Assembly (NCBI RefSeq): GCF_018967645.1
Contig: NZ_JAHLZF010000005.1
Span: forward strand, 8,057 to 72,056
Direction of reading: 5' to 3'
DNA from: Allobacillus halotolerans
GTDB taxonomy: Bacteria; Bacillota; Bacilli; Bacillales; Alkalibacillaceae
Length of the DNA stretch: 64,000 nt
A program made the position numbers and the translations under genes. Shown here piece after piece: positions 25,020-34,494 of the stretch. Position 1 is the first letter of the stretch, and each line of letters opens with the position of its first letter. The notes beneath the pieces are model-generated. The model saw nothing but the letters and a program-made list of their open reading frames with translations. It was not told where the DNA came from and did no database searches.

Positions 25020-25925
25020 TTAAATAATTTCTACAGTATTATCTTCAAAATTTAAATTTACAGGTTCACTGGATAAACCTTCTGTGGAACGCTGATTTGT
25101 AACAGGAACATCATCGCCTACCATTTCAAAGCCAAGTTCATCTACCCAAATTTGGCCTGGTCCGTTGAGCAATACGCCAAATGCGATCACTTCACTTTTT
25201 ACTGGAATATCCAATACGACGCTAAAATGATTCCATTCATTTGTTCCCTTAATCGGACGATCCATCATATTATCAAAAGCAAGGACCTCTCCAGAAGAAT
25301 GGTCGATCCGCATCCATAAGCCAGCAGCTTCTTTAACATCTACGCTTTTTACAAATGCAGAAAAACGAACCCGTTCTCCTCGATAGTGGTCTGCCTTAAT
25401 TTGTTGCATCAATGTTGCGAATCCTCGTGCTTTTTCATGTTTTGATTTCAAATAGGCGGCGTAATTTCCACTATGCACAATGTTATTGTCTAATCCGGTT
25501 TCATAATCATATGGTGATTCTCCGGTCATCATCCAACCATTCGGGGTGTTACTCGTTTTATTCACGATGAACTCTCCTTTGCTAACTAATTGTTTAAGCA
25601 ATTTCCGATATTCACTAGGTGTTACGTCGTAAACTTTTTTAAAAGCTCTTGTGAAGGATTCTTGCGACTTAAACTGATAAGTCATCGCAATGTCAATCAC
25701 TCGTTGATCCGTCGTAATTAACTCCCTCGCACTTTGTGTCATCCGCCGCTCTCTCACATATTCAGCAACTGATTTCCCAATGATCTTTCGAAAGACACGT
25801 TGAAAATGGAATCTCGAATAACCTGCATGTTCAGCCAAACGGTTGAGATGCAATGGTTCAGTCAAATATTGTTCAATAAAATTCAATGATCGTTGAATAG
25901 CCTGTTCATGATCTTGATAGGGCAT
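25020..25925 (-). CDS. AraC family transcriptional regulator
   Basis: The 301-residue protein starts with the double helix-turn-helix of AraC/XylS (RLAEHAGYSRFHFQRVFRKI and FKSQESFTRAFKKVYDVTPS, about residues 25-107). The remaining roughly 190 residues form a beta-rich domain with repeated tryptophans (GMRIDHSSGE-like, WNHFSVVLDIP), probably a ligand-sensing jelly-roll-like part. Target genes are unknown. AGAGGTG precedes the ATG. Confidence 0.85.
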   Translation of the reverse strand: MPYQDHEQAIQRSLNFIEQYLTEPLHLNRLAEHAGYSRFHFQRVFRKIIGKSVAEYVRERRMTQSARELITTDQRVIDIAMTYQFKSQESFTRAFKKVYDVTPSEYRKLLKQLVSKGEFIVNKTSNTPNGWMMTGESPYDYETGLDNNIVHSGNYAAYLKSKHEKARGFATLMQQIKADHYRGERVRFSAFVKSVDVKEAAGLWMRIDHSSGEVLAFDNMMDRPIKGTNEWNHFSVVLDIPVKSEVIAFGVLLNGPGQIWVDELGFEMVGDDVPVTNQRSTEGLSSEPVNLNFEDNTVEII

Positions 25926-26000
25926 TGGATCACCTCTTACTCTTATCTACCAGTATAACTGAATGATTCTGAGAAACTTGATTTTTTGTGCTAATGCGAA

Positions 26001-26036
26001 AAAGGCGCAAATCTAATGTTAAGATTTGCGCCTTTA
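26001..26036 (-). terminator. Terminator after the 26071-26583 gene
   Basis: Stem AAAGGCGCAAATCT / AGATTTGCGCCTTT, with T-rich sequence on the minus side. Confidence 0.85.
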
Positions 26037-26070
26037 AAATTTATAAAAGGATTCAAATGATACTACATGA

Positions 26071-26583
26071 TTAGTAATTGTAAATTGCTATCTGTTTCTT
26101 TACTTCTTCATCAAATTCATCATTATACCATGGTAAATAGGTTTTCATTATATTTTCAATAGACACATCTTCATTCGAGAAGTCTTTTTTTAAAGACACT
26201 ATAATGCCTGTTATTAAGACCCCTCCCCGTGCCATTTCCTGTAAACTTTCCTCCTCTTCAGGATTTAAGTTATAAATATAAGATTGATAAAGACTTAACC
26301 TTCTAATAGTTTCAGCAGATCCATAAAAAAGGGTTCTTCTTACTAAAGTTATCTCATCAATCTTTAATTCTTCATCTTCTCTTCTGTATAAAATATCATG
26401 CCAATCATTCAGTAATCTCAATAATTTCTCATTACTTATATTTCTAAAGAAGTTATCTACCTGCAGATTTTTGTTATGGAAATTATTTCTTTTATTTAAT
26501 TTACTTTCATTAGTTTGAATAATAAGCGTCGTTATAACTCCACTAACCAAGGAACTAGATAATATAATTGATAATACTTCCAT
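26071..26583 (-). CDS. Membrane-anchored hypothetical protein
   Basis: 170 residues with one N-terminal hydrophobic helix (VLSIILSSSLVSGVITTLII) and a mainly helical, charged soluble part (ending DEEVKKQIAIYNY). This build resembles small proteins of the DUF4760 kind but I cannot confirm the family. It stands alone, with its own terminator. The 140 bases between it and the acetamidase gene show no gene. Confidence 0.55.
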   Translation of the reverse strand: MEVLSIILSSSLVSGVITTLIIQTNESKLNKRNNFHNKNLQVDNFFRNISNEKLLRLLNDWHDILYRREDEELKIDEITLVRRTLFYGSAETIRRLSLYQSYIYNLNPEEEESLQEMARGGVLITGIIVSLKKDFSNEDVSIENIMKTYLPWYNDEFDEEVKKQIAIYNY

Positions 26584-26724
26584 TACCTCACCACTCCGCT
26601 TTTTAAAAGGTAATCAAATTTGGTCACTTCTTAATAGTTTGCTCTCTTCTATTGGCTGGTAATGAGTAATTTCAGAATCATTTAAATCATAAAATTCACT
26701 TGTGATTATACGTCTGCCAGCATC

Positions 26725-27681
26725 TTATCTAAAAATAGACTTCGGCAAAAACGCAGATACAAGACTGTTCGGTGAATTGACAATCTCGCTAATTCTTAAA
26801 TCTACTGAGATACTACAAAGCATATAAGCTTCTTCCTCGGTCATGCGGTATTCACTCACCAAGTGCTCAATCATATACCGGATCGCATTTTGAGACGCTT
26901 TGAAAATGTCTTCACCATGGCCAGTCGTCACAAAGTAGCCTCGGCTATCCGCTTCTGGTGTTGGAGGTCCAGGAATCTCATAACGCGGTTCGGCAATCGT
27001 TTTCCCTTTATGCAGCTTAAAGCGAACGGTTGCCTCCATTGAAGCTTCAATCGCCGTACCACATACTTCACCGTCCCCTTGAGCGGCGTGCGTATCACCT
27101 ATGGAGAACAACGCGCCTTCTACCCATACAGGCAAGTAAAGCTTTGCTCCTTTTGTCAGGTGGCGGATATCCATGTTACCTCCATTTTTACGTGGAGGTA
27201 CAATACTGAAATCTCCTACTTCAGGAAGTGCAACTCCGACTGTACCTGGAAAAGGTTTTAAAAATAAATCAATGCCATCTAAAAATTCAGTTGTGTTTCT
27301 CTTTTTCAAATCAAAAATTTTAATCGCTGGGTCTTTGAAATCCTCTGCCAGTAAACCAAAGCCAGGAATGAGTGCTGTCCAACCCCAATCCAGTTGTTTA
27401 AAGTCGAGAAATTCGACCTCCAACGTATCGCCAGGCTGCGCACCTTTCACATATACAGGTCCTGCCACTGGATTCACTTTTGAGAAATCAATGTTTTTGA
27501 CATCTTCTACTGTAGAATTCTTCGTGAATTGACCGCCAGATGCCTCGGTGATCTCATACGTCACCACTTGTCCAGATTCCACTTCTGCAATCGGTTTTAA
27601 TGAATTGTTCCACCCAATATGACTATGCTCGTTGAAATCATGAATCGTCATGTATGGATGATTGTGATGATGAATACCCAT
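26725..27681 (-). CDS. Acetamidase/formamidase family protein
   Basis: The 318-residue protein matches the FmdA/AmdA family of zinc-dependent amidases, which split formamide or acetamide to the acid and ammonia. Seen here are GPVYVKGAQPGDTLEVEFLD, the segment GDTHAAQGDGEVCGTAIEA with histidine and acidic residues of the metal site (about residues 196-214), and a histidine-rich start (MGIHHHNHPYMTIHD). No urea or amide transporter is adjacent. Confidence 0.88.
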   Translation of the reverse strand: MGIHHHNHPYMTIHDFNEHSHIGWNNSLKPIAEVESGQVVTYEITEASGGQFTKNSTVEDVKNIDFSKVNPVAGPVYVKGAQPGDTLEVEFLDFKQLDWGWTALIPGFGLLAEDFKDPAIKIFDLKKRNTTEFLDGIDLFLKPFPGTVGVALPEVGDFSIVPPRKNGGNMDIRHLTKGAKLYLPVWVEGALFSIGDTHAAQGDGEVCGTAIEASMEATVRFKLHKGKTIAEPRYEIPGPPTPEADSRGYFVTTGHGEDIFKASQNAIRYMIEHLVSEYRMTEEEAYMLCSISVDLRISEIVNSPNSLVSAFLPKSIFR

Positions 27682-27729
27682 TGACTACGCCCCCTATGCT
27701 GTATCGTCTTTTGTAAGATGAAATATAAA

Positions 27730-27767
27730 AATAGAAGTTCCTCAATAATTGTCGAAACTTCTATTTT
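27730..27767 (-). terminator. GrpB gene terminator
   Basis: Stem AAAATAGAAGTT / AACTTCTATTTT around a 15-base loop; T-rich on the minus side. Confidence 0.75.
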
Positions 27768-27851
27768 ATAAAATTACATAGATTGTAGTAATTTTATGTG
27801 GGAAAGTCAATGGGTGTTGAATGTTTTACATATCTTGCTGCAAAGTTGAAG

Positions 27852-28349
27852 TTATAATCGCTTAAATTCCGGCGATGCCATCAACTTTTCAAAGAATTCA
27901 CTCTTGGCTTCTCGATAGGCTCCCATATCTCGGCCTTCATATGTTCTTTTTAGATTATCGTATTCTCGTAAATACTCATCATTCAACTTTAATACCTCAC
28001 GAATTTTCCAAAAGAAATCAAGTTCAGAATCAATAACCGTTAATTGGATGCCTAAACGAGGATCTGCTCCATCGTCTTGAAACGCTCGAAATGTATCTGT
28101 TTTTGTATTTCCCTCATTAGTCTCATAATGTTTCATTAAGACAGTTATAGCTCTCGGAAACTCCGCAGCTGACACTCTCACTTGAATATCCAAATCCTCT
28201 TTGGTTAGGCTACCCGGGATCGCTGTACTTCCTATATGTTGAATATCTGCTCCAGGAAGTAGATTTCGCAGGAATGATTTATACTCTATAAAGGCTTCTT
28301 CTGCTTTTTTATACAGATTATCGTCGGAAATAAAATTTACTTTTTCCAT
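27852..28349 (-). CDS. GrpB/UPF0157 family nucleotidyltransferase-like protein
   Basis: 165 residues, with IQHIGSTAIPGSLTKEDLDI near residue 40, the strand-loop of a minimal nucleotidyltransferase fold (HIGSTxxxG then DxD-like DLD). The family's reaction is not established. TGAGGAAAT precedes the ATG. It lies next to the left border of the defence-like island, on the same strand as the first helicase gene. Confidence 0.82.
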   Translation of the reverse strand: MEKVNFISDDNLYKKAEEAFIEYKSFLRNLLPGADIQHIGSTAIPGSLTKEDLDIQVRVSAAEFPRAITVLMKHYETNEGNTKTDTFRAFQDDGADPRLGIQLTVIDSELDFFWKIREVLKLNDEYLREYDNLKRTYEGRDMGAYREAKSEFFEKLMASPEFKRL

Positions 28350-28392
28350 TGATATTTCCTCATTTCAATCGTTTCTCTTGTTACAAATTCAA

Positions 28393-31300
28393 CTAAAGTA
28401 TATGCTTGTTCGCTTCTTGCACTAAATAAGAAGGCATTTCATGTCGCAAACGCCATGTTATGCTCATTGGTTTTTCACCAGAATGTTTAATGTAATCAGC
28501 AGTGCCTAAAAACACAAATGGTGATGGATAGCCATTCTGGGTTTTGTACTCACGAACAAACAAGGCAATCTGTGTTCCCATTTTCCGATGGTTGATATAT
28601 CTTTGCCCTACTGATGTATTGCTTGATGTCTTGTTTTGAGATTGCCAATGAAAAAGCTTCTCATTAATCGCATAATCTTCATATAACGTGGAAGGTGAGA
28701 AGTCTTTCTCTGACTTGTTCAACGTAATAAAAAGTGCATCTACTTTCTTATCCTTTAAATACTTCACACCTTCTCTAAAATCAGGACGTTTTTCTTCATT
28801 ATAATGTCCTAGTGCTGCCATGATTTGGTCAGAAGTATATAGTGAGTGGACCATTAATGGTGTCTCAAAGTGAAGATCATTATTCCACTCCCTCGTTTCG
28901 ATTTTAGAAAGTTTATATTCTAAAATGGCGCGAATTTCTTCTTTCAATTCAGTTGATGATAAAACTCTATCAATACCCTCTTCGATTGTTAATAATCCAA
29001 GCTTTTCTGGTGTGGCTCGATAAAACGTATAAAATAGTAAATTCCTCATTAACTCCTCTTGCTGATTTCCAATTTGGCGTTGGTCGATGTATTTCAACAA
29101 GAAGTCTAATAACTTCTTAGAATTTAGGTGAAATAAATAGGGTAATCGCTTGACGACCTCTTCTTCATTTTCTACATAAAAATCTTCTTTTAAATCCGCT
29201 TCGACTAATAGTCTACTAAACGAACGATTGGCACTTCTCCCATAAAGGTCATATAGCGACATTTGGTGATGATCCAAAAAGTTTGCTAATGTTAGCTTTC
29301 GGTCAGAATCCATGTGGAAGTTCTTTAATTTTTCGATCAAATTCGCTTTCGTATAAGTAGCAGAATGGATATTACGTAAGATATAATTTTTTGCTTGTTT
29401 TTCGAGCTGAATGAAACTTCCCTTAGGTAGATTGGCAAACCCATTTTCAACATAATATTTAACTGAGTGCTTCGCTTTCCCAATTAATGCTTTGTATTTT
29501 TTCTCAAAGACATCATAATCTTTATGTGCTTGGCCGATAAAATCCAAGACAGTCAGACACTCTTTCCCTTCAGCTAAACGCAAACCACGGCCTAACTGTT
29601 GTAGAAACACCGTCAAGCTTTCTGTAGGTCGCAAGAACATGACGGTGTTGACTTCGGGCAAGTCGACACCTTCGTTATAGAGATCAGCAACGAAAATAAA
29701 CCGAATGTCTCCAGCTAGTAATTTCTGTTTAGCCGTTTCTCTTACTTCTCGATCCGAACCCCCATGTAAAGCAATCGATGGTATTCCAAAATCATTAAGG
29801 CTTTTCGCCATGTATTTAGCATGTTCTACACCGACACAGAAGCCCAACCCTTTGACCTCATCGATGTCTGTCACATACTTATATAAACTTTTGACAATTT
29901 GCCTGACGCGGATTTTATCACTTGTATAAACATTTTCTAATTCCCTTAAATCGTATCCTTTCTTTCTCCATTTAACATTAGAAAGATCCACCGTATCAGA
30001 AACACCAAAATACTGAAAAGGGCTTAAGAGTTTGCGATCAATTGCTTCGGTCAACCGGATTTCGGCAGCGATCCGATCATCAAAGTATGTTAAGACACTT
30101 TTTCCATCCATACGCTCTGGTGTGGCGGTTAGACCAAGTAATATTTTAGGTTCGTAATAATCTAATAGTTTTTGATAAGATTGTGCAGCAGCGTGATGAA
30201 ATTCATCTACAATAATGAAATCGTAAAAGTCTTTCTCAGTCTTCTCCGTCAATTTTGTACTGTTTAGACTCTGAATACTTATGAATAGATGATCTAAACT
30301 ATCTGGCTTTTCTCTCCCAACGAGTAAATCGCCAAAATTAAAATCTTTTAAGATCGTTCGAAACGTTTCTAAACTTTGCTTCAATATTTCTTCACGATGC
30401 GCGACAAATAATAACCTAGCAGGTCTACCGTTTTCTTTTAAAAATCGTTTGTAATCAAAAGCAGAGATCACTGTTTTACCTACTCCTGTTGCTGCAACGA
30501 TCAAATTTTTATATTTACCATGAACATCTCTTTCTGTGCTTAGTTTCTCTAACACTTCTTTTTGATAGTGATAAGGCTTAATATCGAATAAGGCTAATCG
30601 ATTAGCATTCTCTTCTAGCTTCGATTTATTTAGCATTGATTTTAAATGTTTATGATCTTCTTCATTATTAAAATGGAAGGATTCAAACTCTTCATCATTC
30701 CAGTACGATTCAAATGTCGCATATACTTTTTGCATGACGTCGAAGGAGTCCTTTTCTGTAACCTTTACATTCCATTCCAACCCTGAAGTCAAAGCGGGGT
30801 TTGATAAATTTGAAGACCCTATATAAGCTGTACTAAAACTAGTATCTCTCTTAAAAATGTATGCTTTCGCATGTAGACGAGTACGTTTCACATCATAGGA
30901 TACCTTAATTTCCGTATTTGGCAGCTGACTCAATTCATAGATCGCTTTGTAATCAGTTGCTTCCATGTATGAGGTCGTAATAACTTTAAATTCTCCACCT
31001 CTTTCTGTGAATTCCTTCAACTCATCCATGATGACCCGTAACCCACTCCATTTGATAAATGAAACTAACATATGTACTTCATTCGCAGTAATTATTTCCT
31101 TCTTTAGTTCATTCATCATATTCGGTTCATTTTTGGCCCCCGTAAATAAACTACTTTCAGAGATCGGGGTAACAGGTCTAATCGGTTTATCGTCTTTCAT
31201 ACTTTTAATCGAATTCATCTTCGAGTACAAAGAGGTTAAAACTTCAGCCTCTTCTTTGACTTGAAGTTCATTCAGCTCCTCCTGTCCCAACTCCTTGCTC

Positions 31301-31551
31301 AAATACTGAATGATTTCATTACAAAGACGAATTTGCTCGATTAAAGATTCATCTGTTTTCTTTTTGTTCGTATCTCTTACATCAGTTAATGCTTTTCTCG
31401 TAATATAGGATATATAAGCGGCTAATTTCTTACTTGCCTCTTCTTGATCAATCGGTTCTTTCCCGATGGCGAATTTTTCTTTTTCTAACTCTGATAACGA
31501 ATTAGCTAATTTCTGGTTGATGACTTCTTCGTAAATTCCTTCCCTCAACAT
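28393..31551 (-). CDS. PLD-nuclease/SF2 helicase fusion with DUF3427-type C-terminus
   Basis: A protein of about 1052 residues: a helical N-terminus (1-135), a phospholipase D-like domain (about 150-300) with HAKAYIF and GSSNLSNPAL, a superfamily 2 helicase (about 325-690) with AATGVGKTVISA, DEFHHA, LLGLTATPERMDG and QQLGRGLRL, then a long C-terminal part ending with a DUF3427-like region (about 900-1050). It likely moves along and cuts nucleic acid, in repair or defence. I chose ATG 31551, six bases after AGAGGTG. It is divergent from a related but shorter helicase gene. Confidence 0.83.
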   Translation of the reverse strand: MLREGIYEEVINQKLANSLSELEKEKFAIGKEPIDQEEASKKLAAYISYITRKALTDVRDTNKKKTDESLIEQIRLCNEIIQYLSKELGQEELNELQVKEEAEVLTSLYSKMNSIKSMKDDKPIRPVTPISESSLFTGAKNEPNMMNELKKEIITANEVHMLVSFIKWSGLRVIMDELKEFTERGGEFKVITTSYMEATDYKAIYELSQLPNTEIKVSYDVKRTRLHAKAYIFKRDTSFSTAYIGSSNLSNPALTSGLEWNVKVTEKDSFDVMQKVYATFESYWNDEEFESFHFNNEEDHKHLKSMLNKSKLEENANRLALFDIKPYHYQKEVLEKLSTERDVHGKYKNLIVAATGVGKTVISAFDYKRFLKENGRPARLLFVAHREEILKQSLETFRTILKDFNFGDLLVGREKPDSLDHLFISIQSLNSTKLTEKTEKDFYDFIIVDEFHHAAAQSYQKLLDYYEPKILLGLTATPERMDGKSVLTYFDDRIAAEIRLTEAIDRKLLSPFQYFGVSDTVDLSNVKWRKKGYDLRELENVYTSDKIRVRQIVKSLYKYVTDIDEVKGLGFCVGVEHAKYMAKSLNDFGIPSIALHGGSDREVRETAKQKLLAGDIRFIFVADLYNEGVDLPEVNTVMFLRPTESLTVFLQQLGRGLRLAEGKECLTVLDFIGQAHKDYDVFEKKYKALIGKAKHSVKYYVENGFANLPKGSFIQLEKQAKNYILRNIHSATYTKANLIEKLKNFHMDSDRKLTLANFLDHHQMSLYDLYGRSANRSFSRLLVEADLKEDFYVENEEEVVKRLPYLFHLNSKKLLDFLLKYIDQRQIGNQQEELMRNLLFYTFYRATPEKLGLLTIEEGIDRVLSSTELKEEIRAILEYKLSKIETREWNNDLHFETPLMVHSLYTSDQIMAALGHYNEEKRPDFREGVKYLKDKKVDALFITLNKSEKDFSPSTLYEDYAINEKLFHWQSQNKTSSNTSVGQRYINHRKMGTQIALFVREYKTQNGYPSPFVFLGTADYIKHSGEKPMSITWRLRHEMPSYLVQEANKHIL

Positions 31552-31699
31552 ATACTTCACCTCTTGGATGCATTATAACAAATTTTGTATATTATGATAG
31601 AATATACTGATAAATAGCTTTATTTTAGACGAACGACTATATCTAAACGAATCTTGTTTAGAATGATATACTATACACAAATTTAACGGAGGTGTTTTC

Positions 31700-32023
31700 A
31701 TGCCAATACATAATAAACTAGTAAGAGATAAGATCCCTCAAATTATTGAACAGACAGGCAAAAGTTTTCATATCCGAACACTGGACAACCAAGAATATAG
31801 AGTTGAACTGAAAAAGAAATTAAATGAAGAGATAAAGGAGTATCAAAGTTCCGTTAATGACGAAGAATCCATTGAAGAACTTGCAGATGTTTTAGAAGTT
31901 ATACATTCTCTTGCCAAATTACATGGTTCATCATTTAATGAAGTTGAAAAAATCAGATTAGCTAAGTCACAAGAGAGAGGCGGATTTGAAAATAGAATCT
32001 ATTTAGAGAGTGTGGAAGATTAA
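31700..32023 (+). CDS. MazG-like / phosphoribosyl-ATP-pyrophosphohydrolase-type NTP pyrophosphohydrolase
   Basis: 107 residues, all-alpha, with the start HNKLVRDKIPQIIEQTGKSF and an acidic helix pair (LNEEIKEYQS ... EESIEELADVLEVIHSLAK) that matches the metal-binding ExxE...ExxD arrangement of this superfamily. It would cleave NTPs to NMP and pyrophosphate. Its stop and the start of the next helicase share one base (TAATG), so they form a coupled pair. ACGGAGGTG precedes the ATG. Confidence 0.8.
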   Translation: MPIHNKLVRDKIPQIIEQTGKSFHIRTLDNQEYRVELKKKLNEEIKEYQSSVNDEESIEELADVLEVIHSLAKLHGSSFNEVEKIRLAKSQERGGFENRIYLESVED

Positions 32024-34443
32024 TGAGTTCCAATGTTAGCTTAATAACAAATCAATTATATCAGCAAGTAAAGCGAGATATTCAGTCTTCTACAACTATT
32101 TATATCTTGTCTTCATTTATGATGTACTCAGGTGTCAAGTTAATTTTAAAGGACTTAGAAGAAGCGGTTGAGAGAGGTGCAGATATAAAAGTTTTGACTG
32201 GTGATTATCTCTACGTTACTCAACCTAAAGCAATAAAAAAACTTCTAACGTTAAACAGAGTTGAACTTCGACTATGGCAAAGTAATGGAAGATCTTTTCA
32301 TCCCAAGTCTTATATCTTCAAACATAAAGAAGACGGTGCTATAGTGATTGGTTCTTCCAACCTCTCAAAGTCAGCTTTAACTTCCGGAGTAGAGTGGAAC
32401 CTAAGAATGGTTCGTAATGCTGAAAATGAACTGTTTGAAAATGCTATAGATGAATTTATACAATTATTTTATGCAGATCAAACCATGCAAATGAACAAAG
32501 AAACATTAAAGATATATGAAGAAAATTACCGTGAATTTCACAATGAACATCCTGATTTTTCCCAAACCTTGTCAGAGGATGAAGAAATTGAGTTAACTTT
32601 TCCCAATACAAATGACAATATCGAACCAATCTTAGTAAAGGATGATCAAACAGAGTACGAAGTGATTGAGCCTAGACCAGCTCAGAAAAAGGCTTTAAAA
32701 CAATTAGAATTGACGATTGAGGAAGACTACAACAAAGCAATGGTTGTAATGGCTACCGGCTTAGGAAAGACATATTTAGCAGCTTTCTTTGCACAAAAAT
32801 TTCAGAAGGTATTATTCATTGCTCATCGAGAAGAAATTCTTAACCAAGCAAAGAAAAGCTTTGAGAAAGTATTACAAATCGAAGGTGGAATATATAACGG
32901 AAAAATTAAGGAAGCAAACAAAGAATTATTGTTTGCTTCAATCTTTACATTAAGTATTCAAGATCACCTTCAAAAGTTCAGACCGGATGAATTCGACCTT
33001 ATTATTATAGACGAGTTCCACCATGCAGCAGCCAATAGTTATACCAAAGTGATTGACTACTTTTCTCCTAGTTTTCTATTAGGATTAACAGCCACTCCGG
33101 AAAGAACTGACGGCAAAGATATCTTTGCCTTATGTGATGGAAACGTGGCGTATGAGATTCACTTTATCGAAGCGATTCGTCATGGTTGGCTAAGTCCCTT
33201 TAAATATTTTGGAGTAAAAGACGACATTGATTATACACAAATTAAATGGCTAGGTAGAAAGTATGACCCAGACGATTTATTGGCAGCACAACTTATAAGT
33301 GACCGAGCAAAGAATGTATATGAAAAGTGGCATGAACATAAGCAAACAAAGACGCTAGCATTTTGTTCATCCATTCAACAAGCTGAGTATCTGGAGAACT
33401 ACTTTAAAGATATGGGTGTAAAAGCAATAACACTCACTTCTAAAACAGTGGACATTACCAGAGAAGAAGCCATCGTTCAATTAGAGAAGAATAAAGTTGA
33501 TATTATATTTACAGTTGATTTGTTTAACGAAGGTGTCGATATTCCAGCAGTGGATACGTTACTTTTCACTCGACCAACAGAATCACTCGTTGTGTTCACG
33601 CAACAAATAGGTAGAGGACTGCGAAAACACCCATTAAAAGATCAATGCGTAATTATCGACTTAATTGGAAATTATCGCAATGCCAATACAAAGTTTCAAG
33701 TATTTCATTCAACTGAAGGGGTTTCTACCAAGGATCCAGTTAAACAAATAACTCCTGAATTACCTGCTGATTGTGAAATCAACCTTGAGACAGAGGTTGT
33801 TGACCTGCTAAAGGAATTAAAACGAAAACGTAGCAGTAGAAAAGATAGAGTTTATTATGACTATCTGGCAATCAAAGAGAGGCTGGGTAGACGTCCATAT
33901 TATAAAGAAATGTTTTTATATGGGGAAGTTCCTTTTAAAGAATATAAGCAAGTTTTTGGCGGCTATTTTCCTTTCTTAAATGAATATGGCGAATTGACAG
34001 AGAAAGAAATAGAAGCATACGAGGAATATGGTATTTGGTTTAAAAAATTAGAAAAGGAAAGCATGGCAAAGTCCTATAAAATGGTTGTACTTAGCTACAT
34101 GCTTTCAAAAGGACCAAACAATTGGTACAAATCAATTACTCCAGAAGAAGTGGCACCGTTCTTTCACGACTTTTACATGTCTAAGACTTACAGAAAAAAT
34201 AAAGACTTCAGTGATAAAACAACCAAAAAACTATGGAAATACAATGAATCCGAAATTGCAAAACTTATTGCAAGAATGCCAATGAGTAAATTGGTAGATA
34301 ATTATAATCTTGTTTATTTTAATGGATCTGAGTTTGGTTTAACCTTCGATATTCTTCCCGATATAAAAGTGGATTTGTATAGAATGACGAGTGAAATATG
34401 TAATGCAAGGCTGCATTTTTATTTTAAAAGAAACCCAAATTAA
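32023..34443 (+). CDS. PLD-nuclease/SF2 helicase fusion, shorter form
   Basis: 806 residues: a PLD-like domain at the very N-terminus (about 10-150; HPKSYIF and GSSNLSKSAL), a superfamily 2 helicase (about 215-560; MATGLGKTYLAAF, DEFHHAAANSY, LLGLTATPERTDG, QQIGRGLRK) and a roughly 200-residue C-terminal region I do not recognise. It resembles the 1052-residue protein encoded divergently, but lacks that protein's N-terminal and DUF3427-like parts. Coupling to a MazG-type enzyme suggests a defence role; inferred. Confidence 0.83.
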   Translation: MSSNVSLITNQLYQQVKRDIQSSTTIYILSSFMMYSGVKLILKDLEEAVERGADIKVLTGDYLYVTQPKAIKKLLTLNRVELRLWQSNGRSFHPKSYIFKHKEDGAIVIGSSNLSKSALTSGVEWNLRMVRNAENELFENAIDEFIQLFYADQTMQMNKETLKIYEENYREFHNEHPDFSQTLSEDEEIELTFPNTNDNIEPILVKDDQTEYEVIEPRPAQKKALKQLELTIEEDYNKAMVVMATGLGKTYLAAFFAQKFQKVLFIAHREEILNQAKKSFEKVLQIEGGIYNGKIKEANKELLFASIFTLSIQDHLQKFRPDEFDLIIIDEFHHAAANSYTKVIDYFSPSFLLGLTATPERTDGKDIFALCDGNVAYEIHFIEAIRHGWLSPFKYFGVKDDIDYTQIKWLGRKYDPDDLLAAQLISDRAKNVYEKWHEHKQTKTLAFCSSIQQAEYLENYFKDMGVKAITLTSKTVDITREEAIVQLEKNKVDIIFTVDLFNEGVDIPAVDTLLFTRPTESLVVFTQQIGRGLRKHPLKDQCVIIDLIGNYRNANTKFQVFHSTEGVSTKDPVKQITPELPADCEINLETEVVDLLKELKRKRSSRKDRVYYDYLAIKERLGRRPYYKEMFLYGEVPFKEYKQVFGGYFPFLNEYGELTEKEIEAYEEYGIWFKKLEKESMAKSYKMVVLSYMLSKGPNNWYKSITPEEVAPFFHDFYMSKTYRKNKDFSDKTTKKLWKYNESEIAKLIARMPMSKLVDNYNLVYFNGSEFGLTFDILPDIKVDLYRMTSEICNARLHFYFKRNPN

Positions 34444-34460
34444 TTCTGTTCACCTTTTCT

Positions 34461-34494
34461 AACAGATTAGAACAACATTCTAATCTGTTTTTTT
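34461..34494. terminator. Bidirectional terminator between convergent island genes
   Basis: Perfect stem AACAGATTAGAA / TTCTAATCTGTT with a 5-base loop and seven T; it touches the stop codon of the minus-strand gene at 34493. Confidence 0.9.
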
